The notes: generated by a model not told the origin, from the letters alone. A DNA stretch of 64,000 bases from Heterohyrax brucei (GCA_028571685.1 CM053152.1:18422001-18486000), one strand, 5' to 3'. Counted from the first letter of the stretch, positions 1-12,655 are shown. Made by a program: numbers and translations.

Positions 1-3000
1 AAATGGTATATCTATTTCCAGCTTTGGAAGTGCCAGATTACTTTCCAAAGAGGTTGCATCATTTTGCAGCCCCACCAGTAGTGTAGGAGAGTTGTAATCT
101 GTTCACAGCCTCTCCAGCATTTGTTGTTGTGTGTTTTGGATCATGGCCAACCTCACTGGAGTGATATGGTACTTCATTGTAGTTTTGATTTGGATTTTTT
201 TAATAACTAATGATCGTGAACATTTCCTCATGTCTTTTGGCTGCCTGCATGTCCTCTTCAGTGATGTGTCTGTTCATCTCTTTGCCCATCACTTAATTTG
301 GTTATTTATCTTTTTCTTGTTGGTATTTTGCATGACTTTTTGTTGATATCTAACCTTGTACGTTATGGAGATCAGACGTCGGTCTGACATGTAGTTGCCA
401 AATGTTTTTTATTCATTCTGTAGGTGGTCTTTTAATTCCTTTGATAAAGTCTTTGGGTGAGCAAAAGTGTTTGATTCTGACTTATTACCACTTATTTGTC
501 TTCCCTTCCATTGACCATGCTTTCTTTGTCAGATTTTGAAGTCTAAGATATGTATTAAAACTTTGATTGTTGACCCTAATCTTTCCTGTGAAATTTCTAT
601 TGTTTTAGGTTTGATATTTTGGTCCTTTATCCAATTTGGGTTAGTTTTTGTGTTAGGTGTGAAATATGGGTCTCACAATTTTTTTTTTTTTTTTTGCAGA
701 TGGATATCGAATTTTGCCAGCACCACTTGTTACAAAGACTGTTTTTTACCACAGTTTACAATATTAGGGCCTTTGTCAAACATCAACTGTTCACAAGAAG
801 ATGATGGCATCTCTGGAATCTCCACTCTTTTGCATTGCTCTATGCCTCTTTTTGTACCCATAGCAGGCTGTTTTCACAACTACAGCAGTGAAATAGGTTC
901 TAAGGTTGGGTAATATGATGCCTCCCACTACATTCCTCTTCTTCAGTATTGCTTTTCTTATCTGGTGTTTCCTTTCTTTCAAAACAAAGTTGGTGATTTG
1001 CTTCTCCATCTCATTAAAAAAGTCATTGGAATTGGTACTGGGATTCCATTGTATATTAGATAGCTTTGGGTAAGATAGATATTTTTACAATATTATGTCT
1101 TTCTATCCATGAGCAGTGCAAGTTTTTGCATCTATGTCAGTCTCTGTTAGTTTCTTGTAGTAAGATTTTGTAGTTCTCTTTGTACAGGTTTCTTATTTCT
1201 CTTGTTAGATTTATTCCTAGGTATTTTATCCTCTTGAGGGCTATAGTAAATGGTACTGATTTGGTTATTTCTTCTTGAATGACCTCTTCGTTGGTATAAA
1301 GGAATCCTACTGATTTACTTATGTTTATGTTATATCCTGATGCTTTGCTGAACTCTTTTATTAGTTTGAGCACTTTACTTATTGATTCTTTAGGATTCTC
1401 TGTGTATACAATAATATTATCTGCAGATAGGGAGATTTTTACTTCTTCTTTGCCAGTGTGGATGCCTGTTATTTCTTTGTCTTGTCTAATTGCTCTAGCT
1501 AGAACTTCTAGTACAGTGTTGAACAGAAGTGCTGAGAGTGAGCATCTTTGTGTAGTTCCTGTTCCCAAGGGGAATTCTTTCAGTCTCTCTCCATTCAGGA
1601 TGATGTAAGCAGCTGGCTTTGCATAGATGTCCCTTATTGCACTGAATAATTTGCCTTCCGGTCCTGTTTTGTGGAGAGCTTTTAGCATGAATGGGTGTTG
1701 GACTTCGTAAAATACCTTTTGATAAGAATCAGATGATTCTTATCTTTTGTGTTATTTATGTGGTTGATCACATTGTTTTTCTGATGTTGAACCAGCCTTG
1801 CACCCCTGGTATGAATCCAACTTGGTCATGATGAATGAATTTTTTATATGTTGTTTATTTCTATTGGCAAGGATTTTGTTGAAGATTTTTGCATCTAGGT
1901 TCCTGAGTGATAATAGTGTGTAGTTTTCCTTTTTTGTGGGATCTCTCCCTGGCTTCACTATTAGAGTTATGCTGGCTTCACAGAATGAATTTGGGAGTAT
2001 TTTATTGCTTTCTATGCTGTGAAATAGCCTTTGTAGTATTGGAGTTAACTCTTCTCGAAAAGCTTGGTAGAATTCTGCAGTGAAGCCATCTGGGCCATGT
2101 CTTCATTTTGGTTGGTAGTTTTTTGATGACTTTTTCAATCTCTTCCTTTATGATGGGTTTATTAAGTTGTTCTACTTCTCCTTGTGGTGATTTTGGTAGG
2201 TGACATGAATCAAGGAATGTGTCCATTTCCTCTAGGTTTCCAAATCTGTTACAGTCTTTAGTAATATTCTGTTACAATACTTTCGATTTCAGTTTGGTCT
2301 GTTGTGACATCTCCTGTCTCATTTGTTGCTCAGGTTATTTGTTTCCTCTCCTGGTTTTCTTTTGTAAGTTTATCCAATGCTTTCACAATTTTGTTGATCT
2401 TTCCAAAAAACCTGCTTTTGGTTTTGTCAATTGTTTTGTTCTTATATTCCTTCATATTTAGTTCTGCTCTAATTGTCATTATCTGTTTTCTTCTGGTCCA
2501 GAGGGGTTCCTCTGTTGCTCTCTTTCTACTTGTTCAAGCTGTAGGGTTAATTCTTTGATTTGGATCCTTTCTTCTTTCTAGAAATGTGCATTTATAGAGA
2601 CAAATTGACCTCTGTGCACTGCTTTGGGTGTATCCCATAGGTTCTGGTAGGATGTGTTTTCATTCTCATTTGATTTCATAAATGTATTTATTTCATCCTT
2701 GATTTCCTCTATAACCCATGGCTTTTTGAGCAAGGTACTGTTCAGTTTCCATGAGCTCAAATTTCTATTTTTTTTTCTGCCATTGATTTAACCTTTATGG
2801 CTTTATGGTCTGAGATGATGCTTTCCAATAATTTAATAGTTTGGATTTTATTGAGACTTGCTTTATGTCCTAACATGTGGTCTATTCTGGAAAATGTTCC
2901 ATGTACACTGGAGAAGTAACTGTATTTTATCTGTTGATGGATAAAGAGCTCTGTATATGTTGATGAGGTCTACTTGGTTAATTGTTGCAATAAGGTCTTC

Positions 3001-3490
3001 TGTGTCTTTACTGAGCTTTTTTTCTGGATGATGTGTCATTTACCACCAGTAGACTGCTGAAGGCTGTAAGTATTATTGTGGAGTGAGTTTTCTCATTTTT
3101 CAGTGTAGTCAGTATTTGATGTATTCAGATGCTCTGGTATTGGGTGCATAAATATTCAGTAGTGTTAAGTCCTGCTTGTGTTTTGAACTGTTCAGCAATA
3201 AATAGTGACCGTCCTTGCCCACAACAGTTTACATTAAAATCTATTTTGTCTGAGATTACTATTGCCATACCTGCACTTCTTTGCATGTTGTTAGTTTGAT
3301 ATATATTATTCCATCTTTTAATTTTCAGTTTGTTCACATCTTTGAGTCTAAGGTGTGTTTCTTATAAGCAACATATGGATGGGTTGTGCCTTTTGATCCT
3401 GAATGTCACTCACTGTCTCTTTATTGGAGCATTCAGTCTATTTACATTCAGTGCAATTATTGACAGTTATGTGTTTAGTGCTGTCATTCT
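1..3490 (-). pseudogene. L1 #1 ORF2 remnant (endonuclease + reverse transcriptase)
   Basis: The family protein nicks target DNA and reverse-transcribes L1 RNA at the nick. Pieces recognisable in order on the minus strand: endonuclease domain (3337-3125), linker region (2760-2578), RT N-terminal region with [14 protein letters not shown] (2226-1752), RT core (1688-1137) and the Cys-containing C-terminal region (about 350-1). The catalytic FADD motif of the RT core is decayed to LSADNIIVY. Many frameshifts and stops separate the pieces. A TGA stands in the codon before TGG-GCA (about 285-305) at the same place as a stop in the L1 at 38197-44850. No functional protein is possible. Confidence 0.85.
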
Positions 3491-3959
3491 GACGTATTTA
3501 TTTTGTGTTGCTGTTTTCTATGTTCTTAATAGCCTATTTTGGGTCATTGTTCTTTAAGAGTTCACTTTTCATCTTTTTCAGTGTTGGTTTTGTATTTGTT
3601 GAGACTTCTGTATTATGTTTTCTGTTTTGATATGTTTCATTCTTATTGTGCTTTGTGGTTGCCCCTATGATCCTCTTTAATATTCTAAGTTTAAACTGAA
3701 TTTTAAGTTCTACAGATATTTTAAACTTCCTAGCCATTGGAAAGGACTGTAACTACTGTAGTACATCCCTCTTTTTAATGTGGTGGTGTCATAGTTTTCA
3801 TGATAAGATCACTGGTACCTTTCTTTCAATAATATAGCTTCAATTCAGTTTTGTGCCTTCAGTACCTGAGTAGGTTTCTGAATGATGTGTTCTGCATTTC
3901 CTCCTTAAGTGTACACTTAATAGTGTTGCTTTTCTAAGCAAAGAGCTTCTTTCAGGGTT

Positions 3960-4720
3960 TCTTATAGTTTTGGTTTGGTTTTTGCAGACTCTAAGCTTTC
4001 ATGTATCTGTGAATTTCTTAATTTCATATTCGTATTTGCAAGACAGTTTTGGAGGATGTATAATTCTCGGTTGGAAGTTTTTCTCCTTCAAGGCTTTGAA
4101 TGTATCATCCCACTGCCTCCTGCTGACATCATTTCCGCCAAGAAGTCAGAATATTCCCTCTGAATATTAGGTTTGCTTTGAGTCTTGCTGCCTTAAGACT
4201 GTCTCCTTATGTTTCATTTTATTAAGATGGATTATAATATATCTTGGTTTCCTTCTTTTGGGGTCTCATTTTGTGGCATTTGATACCTTGGATATCTATG
4301 TTCTCTTCTTTCATAATTTCAGGGAAGTTTTCTGTCAGCAACTCAATAACATCACTCCATGTTTTCAGATATCCACCCCCCCCAATTCAGGAACTTCAAT
4401 TAATCATAGATTATTCTGATTGATAGAGTTCCACATGTTTCTTAGTGCTTCTTCATGTTTCTTATTTCTTTTCTCTGATTTCTCCTCATAAATGCTGGTG
4501 TCACTTGCTGTATCCTCAAGGTAACTAAGTCTGACTTTCAGTTCCTCAGTTCTGCTCTTTTGCCTTTGAACTGCATTGTCTAATTCCCTTATTTTGTTAT
4601 TGATCTGTGGGATTTCAGAACATTGATGTTTCATCAGTTTGAATAGCTTGCTTAATTTTTCATTTTGCTCTGCTGTATTTTGTTTAATCTCTTGGAGGTT
4701 TCTATATATAATTCTTTTGT
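3960..4720 (-). pseudogene. L1 #1 ORF1 remnant (RNA-binding coiled-coil protein)
   Basis: ORF1p is the trimeric RNA chaperone that packages L1 RNA. The open piece at 4404-4634 is the coiled coil, with KSRTEELKVRLSYLED followed by EEKSEKRNKKHEEALRNMW. The C-terminal RNA-binding part is readable only in fragments (antisense around 3975-4160). The coiled-coil piece ends in NNL-stop, the same codon at which the ORF1 of the L1 at 38197-44850 is interrupted. A homopolymer of C at 4376-4384 marks a frameshift. Confidence 0.8.
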
Positions 4721-6084
4721 ACTCAATCTATGATAGCTTCAGAAAGGCTCTTCATCTATGAAGTTTTTAGAGTCTTTATTTTGGGAGTTTTCTGGAGCCA
4801 CGGTGGGCTGTTTTTTTTTTTTTTTTTTTTTTTTTAATGTTTGGCAATGGTCTGTTGTCTTTGGGTCATCTAGATGCTGTTTAAATTCTCTGGTGTGCCT
4901 GAACAGGAGGAGAGTTGCAGTTCTGAGAAGGGAGTTGATCAGCAGCCACCTCTGTGTACTGTAGTGACTGGCCCCAGAGGACTCTCTGGGGTGGCAGGCT
5001 CTACCTCCTGGTTGGCAGAGATAGTTCCCTACTTATGTGGGGCCGTTAACCAACCTGATGATGTGTGTCAGTAAAGGCTGGAAGAGATGCCATTGGGCTA
5101 CACAGTAGTTATTTCTCCAGGCAGTATTCTTTTAAAATGCTAAAAGCTATCTAACAGCTTCCAAAATCAGTCATACTGTCAGATGTGGCAGGCTCCGCCT
5201 TACAGCTGACAACAGAAGCATCTCTTCAGCAGTGCCCAGATGCTATGACATATTTCAAAGTAGAGAGGGGCTATGGCTCTGTTGCCATCCTCTGCTGGGT
5301 CCTACCCAGAAGATAACACTGTGCTAAACACAGCCTTTTTGTTGGAAAAGCACTCCCCACACTGGCACTGTCTCATAGCCTGTGAATTAACCTGTGCTGA
5401 TGCCTCTGGTTCGGTCACTCTACCTTATAGCCAAACAGGATAGTGTCCCATCAAACTGCTACTCCTGCCAAAAAACAGAAGTATCTATGTTGGAGCTCAG
5501 AAAGGAGAGGGTGGAATGGTTGTGATGCCTTCAATCTGCTGCTGGGCTTCCAAAACATGGCTATCCCACACACTGTCTCTCTGCTGTGGCACCTGTTGTT
5601 CAGTTCAGCACTGCTGCTCAGTTTCTCTGCCAGCTCAAGCCCATCTCCTGCCTACTGGCCAATAAAAAAGTTAAAAGTGCCAGTACTTTCATTCCAGGCA
5701 AGTCAGCAGGAGTGGGACTCAGTGAGAGAGTAAGTGTCCCGTTTAGTGGCATGTTGTCTGATCTGACAGCTTTATGCCATGTCCTAGGGCTTACTGAGGG
5801 CCCAGAAAGCTCTGTTCAATTATCAATCCAAGGCTTTACTTTTCAGAAGGAATTAAGGAGATGTGTGTGTTTGTGTAGTCTGCCATGTTTGAATTTTTTT
5901 TTAAGTGGCATGTTTATTAAACAAATGCTCATGACATTTTTGTCACAACAGCAACAACTATCTAATTTATAATCAAATCTCACCCCCCCCCAACCCTTCT
6001 AGCTGTGAGTCTTTTTCTGCTGCACAGAAGTCTATTTTTAAGTCCTTAAAGCTGGGGACTCATACAATATTTGTTCTCTTGCCA

Positions 6085-9000
6085 CTGACTGATTTCATTC
6101 AGCACAATGTCTTCCAATTGAAATGAGGTTATGAGATGCTTCCTAAAATAATCACTGTTTTTCATCATTGCATAGTGTTCCAGAGTACATATACCAAAGT
6201 TTGTTTATTCATTCATCTGTAGATGGGGATCCACAATGATACTATCTTTTTGCAATTGTGAACTGTAGTGTAATAAACATTCATTTGCATGTGTCTGTTC
6301 ATGTGAAAGCCTTTGTTTCTGAAGGAAAAATTCTAAGCAGTGGGATTACTGGATCAAACAGTGTATACATTTCCAGATTTCTATGGAAGTGTCAGATTGC
6401 TTTCCAAAGAAGTTGCACTATTTTACAATTCCACCAGCAGTGTAGGAGAGTTCTGATATCTCCATAGCCTCTCCATCATTTGTTGGTTTGTGTTTTTTGG
6501 ATTATGGCCAACTTTGTTGGAGTGAGATGATATACCAGTGTAGTTTTCACAGGGATTTCTCTGACAGATAATGATCCTGAGCATTTTCTCATGTGTCTTT
6601 TGGCTGCCTGGATGTCCTCGCTAGTGAAGTGTCTAGGAGATGTCAAGATGAGCATTTCCTTTGCCGATTGGTTAACTTGGTTATTTAATCTTTTCTTGAT
6701 ATATATTGCAGTACCTTGAAGATTATGGCCATCAGATGATGGTCCAACATGTAGCTGCCAAATATTTCTTTTATTCTGTAGGTGGTCTTTTAACTCTTTT
6801 GATAAAGTCTTTGGATGATCAAAAGTGTTTGAGTCTTAGTAGTTTCCATTTATCTATTTTCTCTTCTGTTGATCATGCTTTGTCAGATTTTGAAGTCTAA
6901 GCTGTGTATTGGAACTTCCATAGTTGACCCTATTTTTTCTTGCATGATCTATGTGTTTTTAGGTTTGATATTTAGGTCCAATCCATTTTGAGCTTGGCTT
7001 GGCCATTTTGAGGTAGTTTTTGTGTAAGGTGTGAGATATGGGTCTTTTTTCAGTTTTTGTCAGACGGAAATCCAATTTTGTCAACACTATTTGTTGAAGA
7101 GACTGTTTTTTACCGTAGTTTACAATCTTAGGGTGTGTGTCAAGTATCATCTGTGCGTAAGAGGATCATGACATCTCTGGGATCTCAACTCTGTTCCATT
7201 GGTCTATATGTCTCCTTTTGTACCAGTACTAGGATATTTTGACTACTGTGGCAGTGTAATAGGTTCTAAAGTCAGGTAGTGAGAGGGGGCCTCCCATTAC
7301 ATTCTATTTCTTTAGTAGTGCTTTACTTATCTGGGGTTTCTTCCCTTCCCAAGCAAAGTTGATGATCACCTGTAAATAGTGTGATTTTAACTTCTTTGCT
7401 GTGCAGATGCCCTTTATTTCTTTGTCTTGTCTGACTGCTCTGGTTAGAACCTCTAGGAACATGTTGAATAGAAGTGGTTTACAGAAGTGGGCATCTTCTT
7501 CTAGTTTCCACTGTCAAGAGGAATTCTTTCAGTGTCTCATCATTCAGGATGATGTAGGCAGTTGGCTTTGTGTAGATGCTCCTTATTGTGTTAGGTAATT
7601 TCCACTCTATTTGTATTTTGCTGTGAGATTTTAGCATGTCAAGTCACTTTTCTGCATCAGTTGACAAAATCAGGTGGTTCTTATCTTTTGTGTTATTTAT
7701 GTGGTTGATAACATTATTTAGTTTTCTGATATGTTGTTGAATTTTATTGTCTAGGATTGTGCTGAAGACTTTTGTATCTAGGTTCATGAATGATGTTGGT
7801 CTGCAATTTTCTTTTTTTGTAGGGTATTTCCCTGGCATTGGTATCAAGGCTATGCTGGCTTCACACGGTGAATATGGGAGTATTCCATCCCTTTCTATGG
7901 TGTGAAATAGTCTTAGTAGTATTGGTGTTAACTGTTCTCTAAAGATTTTGTAGAATTCTCTGGTGCTGCCATCTGGAGCAGGACTTTTTTCGGTTGGTAA
8001 TTCTTTTATGACTTTTTCAGTCTATTCCTTTGTGATGAGTTTATTAAGTTGTTCTACTCTCCTTGTGGTAACTTTGGTGAGTGATATGAATCTAAGAATT
8101 TGTCCACTTCCTCCAGGTTTTCAATTTTGTTAGAGTACAGTCTCTCATAGTATTCTGTTATAGTTTTGATTTCAGCTGGGTTTGTTGTGACAACTCCCAT
8201 TTCATTACTTATTTGGATTGTTTCTTCTCCTGTTTTTCTTTTGTAAGTTTAGCCAATGAATTATCAATTTTGTTCATCTTTACAAGCAACCTGCTTTTGG
8301 TTTTGCTAATTTTTTCCCATAGTTCTTCTACTCTCTAATTCATTTAGTTCTGCTCTAATCTCTATTATCTGTTTTCTTCTGGTGCCTCAGGGCTCCCTCT
8401 GTTACTCTCTTTCTACTTGTGCAAGCTGAAGGGTTAATTCTTTAGTTTGTGCCCTTTCTTCTTTCCAGATGTGTGCATTGATAGAGACAAACTGACCTCT
8501 TAGCACTGCTTTGGCTGTATCCTATAGGCTCTGATATGTTTTTGTTCTAATTTTATTCCATAAATTTTGTTAGTTCATCCTTTATTTCTTCTATAACCCA
8601 TGAATTTTTGAGCAAGGTGTTGTTCAGCTTCCAGGAGTTCAAATTTCTACATATGATTTTTTTGCTTCGATTTAAACTTTTATGGCTCTATGGTCCACAA
8701 AGATGTTTTGTAAAAATTCAATGTTTTGGATTTGCTTTACATCCTAACATGTGGTCTATTCTGCACTGGAGAAGAAGGTATACTTATCTGTTGATGGGTG
8801 AAAATTTCTGTGTATGTCAATAATGTCTAGTTGGTTGACTGTTGCAGTAAGATCTTCTTTATCTTTGTTAAGCTTTTTTCTAGATGATCTGTTGGTTACT
8901 GAAAGTAGAGTGTTGAAGTGTCCTACTATTATTGTAAATTGATCTATCTCAATTTTCAGTGGTGTCAGCATTTGTTCAATGTATTTAGATGCTCTGATAT

Positions 9001-9450
9001 ACTGTTCTCAGTCGTTTTTCTTTATGTGATTTCTTTTCATCCTTTCCAGTGATTTTGTGTCTTTTGAGATTTTGGTATTGTGTTCTTGTTTTGATATGTA
9101 CTATATTAGTTTGCTTTGTGTCTATACATAAATATTTACCGTTGTTATGTCCTGCTTACTTACTGTACCTTTAAGCAATAAATAGCAACCATCCTTGTAC
9201 ACCATGGTGGATTTTTCATTAAAATCTATTTTATCTGAGGTTAGTATTGCCACTCCTGCTCTTCACTGCATGTTGTTAGCTTGGTATATATTTTTTCATC
9301 CTTCAATTTTCAGTTTGTTCATATCTTTGAGTCTAAGATGTGCTTCTTGTAAGCAGCATACAGATGGGGACTCTCTTTTGATCCAAGATGTCACTTGTCT
9401 CTTTATTGGAGCATTCAGTCCATTCATATTCAGTGTAATTATTTATAGAT
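6085..9450 (-). pseudogene. L1 #2 ORF2 remnant with ~0.4 kb RT deletion
   Basis: Antisense ORF2 text can be followed from the C-terminus (6085-6600) through RT (7400-8330), linker and endonuclease (8750-9450). Fragments open on the minus strand include [21 protein letters not shown] (7644-7847) and the endonuclease end with TDKYTFFSSAE (8756-8971). At about 7362 the sequence jumps past about 400 bp of RT. At 8995-9127 it carries 133 bp copied from 9516-9648. Many stops are present, so it is dead. Confidence 0.75.
8995..9127 (+). repeat. Ectopic copy of 133 bp (recipient)
   Basis: This block matches 9516-9648 at 131 of 133 positions. It starts at TGATATACTGTTCTCAGTCG and ends at GTGTCTATAC. 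Comparison with the L1 at 54978-63263 (around 59960) shows the host L1 should here go from AGATGCTCTG directly into a short GTGTGTAAATATT stretch, so this copy is the displaced one. Confidence 0.85.
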
Positions 9451-9515
9451 ACTTATTTAGTGCTGTCATTTTGGTACCTTTATTTTTATGTTGTTGACAT
9501 TTTCTTTGTTCTACT

Positions 9516-9648
9516 TGATATACTGTTCTCAGTCGTTTTTCTTTACGTGATTTCTTTTCATCCTTTCCAGTGATTTTGCGTCTTTTGAGATTTTGGTATT
9601 GTGTTCTTGTTTTGATATGTACTATATTAGTTTGCTTTGTGTCTATAC
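9516..9648 (+). repeat. Ectopic duplication, donor copy of 133 bp
   Basis: Its place agrees with the order of L1 #8 (about 60370-60500: ORF2-proximal text followed by CTTTTGAGACTTC), so this is the original. It differs from the recipient at two bases, ACG here against ATG, and TGCGTC here against TGTGTC. In both cases the donor keeps a CpG that the recipient has lost. Confidence 0.85.
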
Positions 9649-9959
9649 CACTATTCCCCCCAATGTTCTAAGTTTAAACCTGTTTTTAACTTGTTTGTAT
9701 CTCGCTCTGAAAGGTCTACCAACACATGTCCCTCTTTATAGTATAATGTTACCATAATTTACATGTTGAGATTTCTGTTTCCATAATTTTAACATTTTAT
9801 CTTTGATTGAGCTTTGTGAGTTCCCTAACTAAGTAGGACTCTGGATGTTGTGTTCTGCATTGCATCCTTGCATAAATAGATGGTGTAACTGATTTTCTAA
9901 TGGAAGAACTTCCTTCAGTACTTCTTGTTATTTTAGTTTAGTTTTTGTAAAGTCTCTCA

Positions 9960-10690
9960 GCTTGTTTACCTGAGGACGTCCTAATTTCACAATAATATAT
10001 GAGAGACAGTTTTTCAAAATATCTTGAAGGCTTTGTATGTGTCATCCCACTTTCTTAGACCAAACATGGTTTTGGCTGGACAGTCAGAACTCAGTGTAAT
10101 AGACTCTCCTTCTTAAGTCAGTTTTGGTTTAAGCCTACCTATCTTTAAGGGCCTCTGTTTATGTTCCATTTTATTAAGCTTTATTAATACATCTTAGTTT
10201 GTTTCTTGTGGGATCTGTTTTTTGTGGCGTTCACTTAGTATTTTAATGGCTGTCTTCTCTTCTTTCATGATGTCAGGGAAGTTTTCTGTCAGGAACTCTT
10301 CAAAAATTTTCTCTGTATTTTCTAATATCCCTCCCTGTTTTGGAACTCCAGTTGCTTGTAAGTTGTTCCTCTTGATAGAGTCCCATATGATTCTTAATGA
10401 TTCTTCATTTTTCTAGATTCTTTTATTTCATTTCTTCTCATAAATGCTGTGTCAGTTGCCCTTCAATTGAATTGCCTAACTCTATAATTTTGTTATTGAT
10501 CTGTGATCTTTGTTGTTCTAGCAATTCATATAGCTTGTTCAATTTTTCATTTTGTTCTGCTGCAGTTTGTCTGATCTCCATCCTATGATCTATACATAAT
10601 TCTTTTGCACTCTACCTCTGATAATTTCAGGAAGGTTTCTTCACCTGAGAAGTTTTTTGCTTCTTTATTTTGGGAGTTTTCCAGACACAT
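9960..10690 (-). pseudogene. L1 #2 ORF1 remnant
   Basis: Antisense of an ORF1 region: the ATTAAGCTTTATTAATACATC block at 10175-10195 and GATAGAGTCCCATATGATTC at 10373 match the ORF1 of the other L1 copies. No long open frame survives; the open pieces in this interval lie on the opposite strand. Position between ORF2 and 5'UTR fits ORF1. Confidence 0.6.
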
Positions 10691-10789
10691 GGTAGTCTGA
10701 TTCCTTAAATGACTAGATATTGATTGTCGCTTTTGTGCCATCCAAAAACTGTTTAGCTACTCCAGTGTTGCTCCAGGAAAAGCTGTGAT

Positions 10790-11760
10790 GTAGCTGACAG
10801 AAAAGAAGGAAGAAGGGCACTGCTGTACTTAGCCACCAGTTGCTGCTGTTTTCTGTAGCTGCAGCTGTCTTAGGTACAGCTTCTCTGCTGAGAGAGAGAG
10901 AGATGCTGTATAGTCAAGTGTTGGTCCTCAATTTGGCAGCTCGCCCAGATGGGCCCTCAGGTCAGGCAGGCCATGCCTACCAGCTGACAAAGATAGGAAA
11001 CTACTTGCATGGTCTCTCTGGAGTCATGTCAGCAAATACTTTGGCATAGCTCAGAGAAGGGAGGGCCCACACTTGGCCGCTAGCCAGTGCTGTGTTCTAT
11101 GGGTACAGCTGTCTTAAGAATAGACTCTTTGCTGAGACATAAGTTGTCCAGTCAGGCAGTGCTGCTCAGTGTGGCAGCCAGCCCCAGTTGATCCCTTAGC
11201 TGTAGTAGACCCTGCCTTCATGCTGACAAAAATCAGTGACCTACTTGTGTAGTCTCTCCAGAGCCATGCCAGCAGATGCTATGGCATAGCTCAGAGAAAG
11301 GAGGGGGAAAGGGCATTACTGTACTCAGTCAATAGCCACTGCTGCATTCTTTCAGTGTGGTTGTTTTACAAACAGCTTCCTGCTGATAGAGCACTGTCCA
11401 GTCAAGGCACTGCTTCTCAGCATGATAGCTGGCCTCAGCTCGGCCCTCAGGTATGCAGGCCCCTACCTCCCAGCTGGCAAAGATGAAGTACTAGCTGTGC
11501 CGTCTCTCCCGTGCTATACCAGCAGAATCTATGGTGAAGCTCAGAGAAGAGATGGGGAAGGCTGCTGCTACATGCAGACACCAGCTACCACTGTGTTTTC
11601 TAGAAGAGACTATTGTGAGTACACACTCTCTGCTAAGAAAGATGCTGTCCACTCAGATACTACTACTTAACATGGCAGCTGAATTCAGCCAGGCTTTCAG
11701 GCACAGCAGCCTTAGTCCCAGTTTCCTGGCTGACAAAGATGGCAGCCATAGCTGTTAGCC
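10790..11760 (-). repeat. Tandem monomers in the 5'UTR of L1 #2 (~240-250 bp period)
   Basis: The anchor TCAGAGAA recurs at 11051, 11291 and 11541 (spacing 240 and 250), with a weaker counterpart near 10798. Around each anchor the order is the same: CTGCTG-rich stretch, a GCTGTC(C/T)TA block, CAGTCAGGCA-like block, CTGACAAAGAT, CCATGCCAGCAGA, then the anchor. That gives about four diverged units. Monomeric 5'UTRs serve as promoters in some L1 lineages (mouse is the known case); a promoter role here is inference. Confidence 0.75.
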
Positions 11761-11990
11761 TTTCTACCACCGTGCCAGCAGAAGCAGGACTCTTTGCACT
11801 GCCATCTTTCCTTGGACAAAGGCAGTTAGCTGTTCCCCTTCCTGATGCCTAGTCTGGTCTCACAATTTTTTCCCTGATCTTAAGGCTCATAAAATGTCCA
11901 CTCTGCTCCATTCAGTTGTTTTCCTAGGTCTTAGTTCTTGCAGGGAGTCAAGAAGATGTGTGGCTAGTCTGACATCTTAGCCCCACTCCC

Positions 11991-12655
11991 CACAAGCCAT
12001 TTCTTTTTTCAAAAGAAAAGTTTCCTAAATTATTCAATGCATTTGACTCACAGATGTGCCTCTACTTTACATAAGCATTTTGCTTTGAAACAAGGATCTA
12101 TAAAGAATGCAATCAGCTCTACTCCAGTTGTATGCATACAAAAAGCTGTTTGAATAGTGCAACCTCAAAAAATTCTGAGTAGCTTCATTTAGCAGCACTG
12201 GTAGACAAGATTGCACACTGCTGAATGCATATGCAAACTAGCCTCTTCAAGGTGAAAAATAAACCTCTCTGACTCTTAAACTGAAAAGCCTTTTTACGTT
12301 AATTTGGAAAGCTGGAAATATATCTTTATGTATTTTGCCTGAAATCCTATTTGATATCATTACTACTACTAGATGAGAAAATTTCATTTTTATATAACAT
12401 TTGGCTAAAGGGTAACACATCAACAGACAAAACACACAATGATAGCATGCAGTGGAGTTCTACTTAATGCATGGAGATTCATGTGCACACAGAAAAAGCC
12501 AAGCATATCAATTCAATAAGGGCACAGGTCTGGACCAGAGGTCTGCAACATGGTCAGCAATCCTGGAGCAAAGGAGGGAATGTAGAGGAGAAACAGAACT
12601 GAGAAAAATGGGAAGGAAATGGGCAAGATGACTCATCTATACTTGAACATCTGAC
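11991..12655. other. Intron sequence, no gene seen
   Basis: Single-copy, AT-rich sequence between L1 #2 and the candidate exon. I see no long ORF and no repeat I can name. On the minus strand the first part downstream of the candidate exon is pyrimidine-rich (12610-12560). Confidence 0.6.

Larger units (their letters stand above)
1..5895 (-). mobile_element. L1 retrotransposon #1, nearly full length, decayed
   Basis: Read on the minus strand this is an L1 (LINE-1): 5'UTR about 5895-4750, ORF1 about 4720-3960, ORF2 about 3490 down to base 1, with the 3'UTR outside the window. Seen directly: the [16 protein letters not shown] C-terminal region of ORF2 in antisense at 1-110, a reverse transcriptase block at 1137-1688, endonuclease remnants at 3125-3337 and an ORF1 coiled coil at 4404-4634. 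The 5' end reads as the antisense of an L1 start (GTCTGCCATGTTT near 5895). A run of about 27 T lies at 4809-4836. ORFs are broken in every frame, so it is a dead copy. It lies in the same orientation as the host gene. Confidence 0.9.
5896..11990 (-). mobile_element. L1 retrotransposon #2, 5' complete, 3'UTR cut short
   Basis: This is a second minus-strand L1, directly head-to-tail with the first. 5'UTR is about 11990-10700 (start antisense: CTAGTCTGACATCTTAGCCCC), ORF1 about 10690-9960, ORF2 about 9450-6085. Only about 150 bp of 3'UTR remain before the junction near 5896, against about 1 kb in the other copies, so the tail was lost or displaced by L1 #1. ORF2 carries a deletion of roughly 400 bp at about 7362, where the region equivalent to 1000-1420 of L1 #1 is missing, including the segment around the RT catalytic motif. 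It also carries an ectopic 133-bp duplication. Confidence 0.88.

Noticed and set aside
11422..11758. Plus-strand frames in the L1 #2 5'UTR
   Set aside because: They lie antisense to a non-coding monomeric 5'UTR and are not shared by the other monomers.
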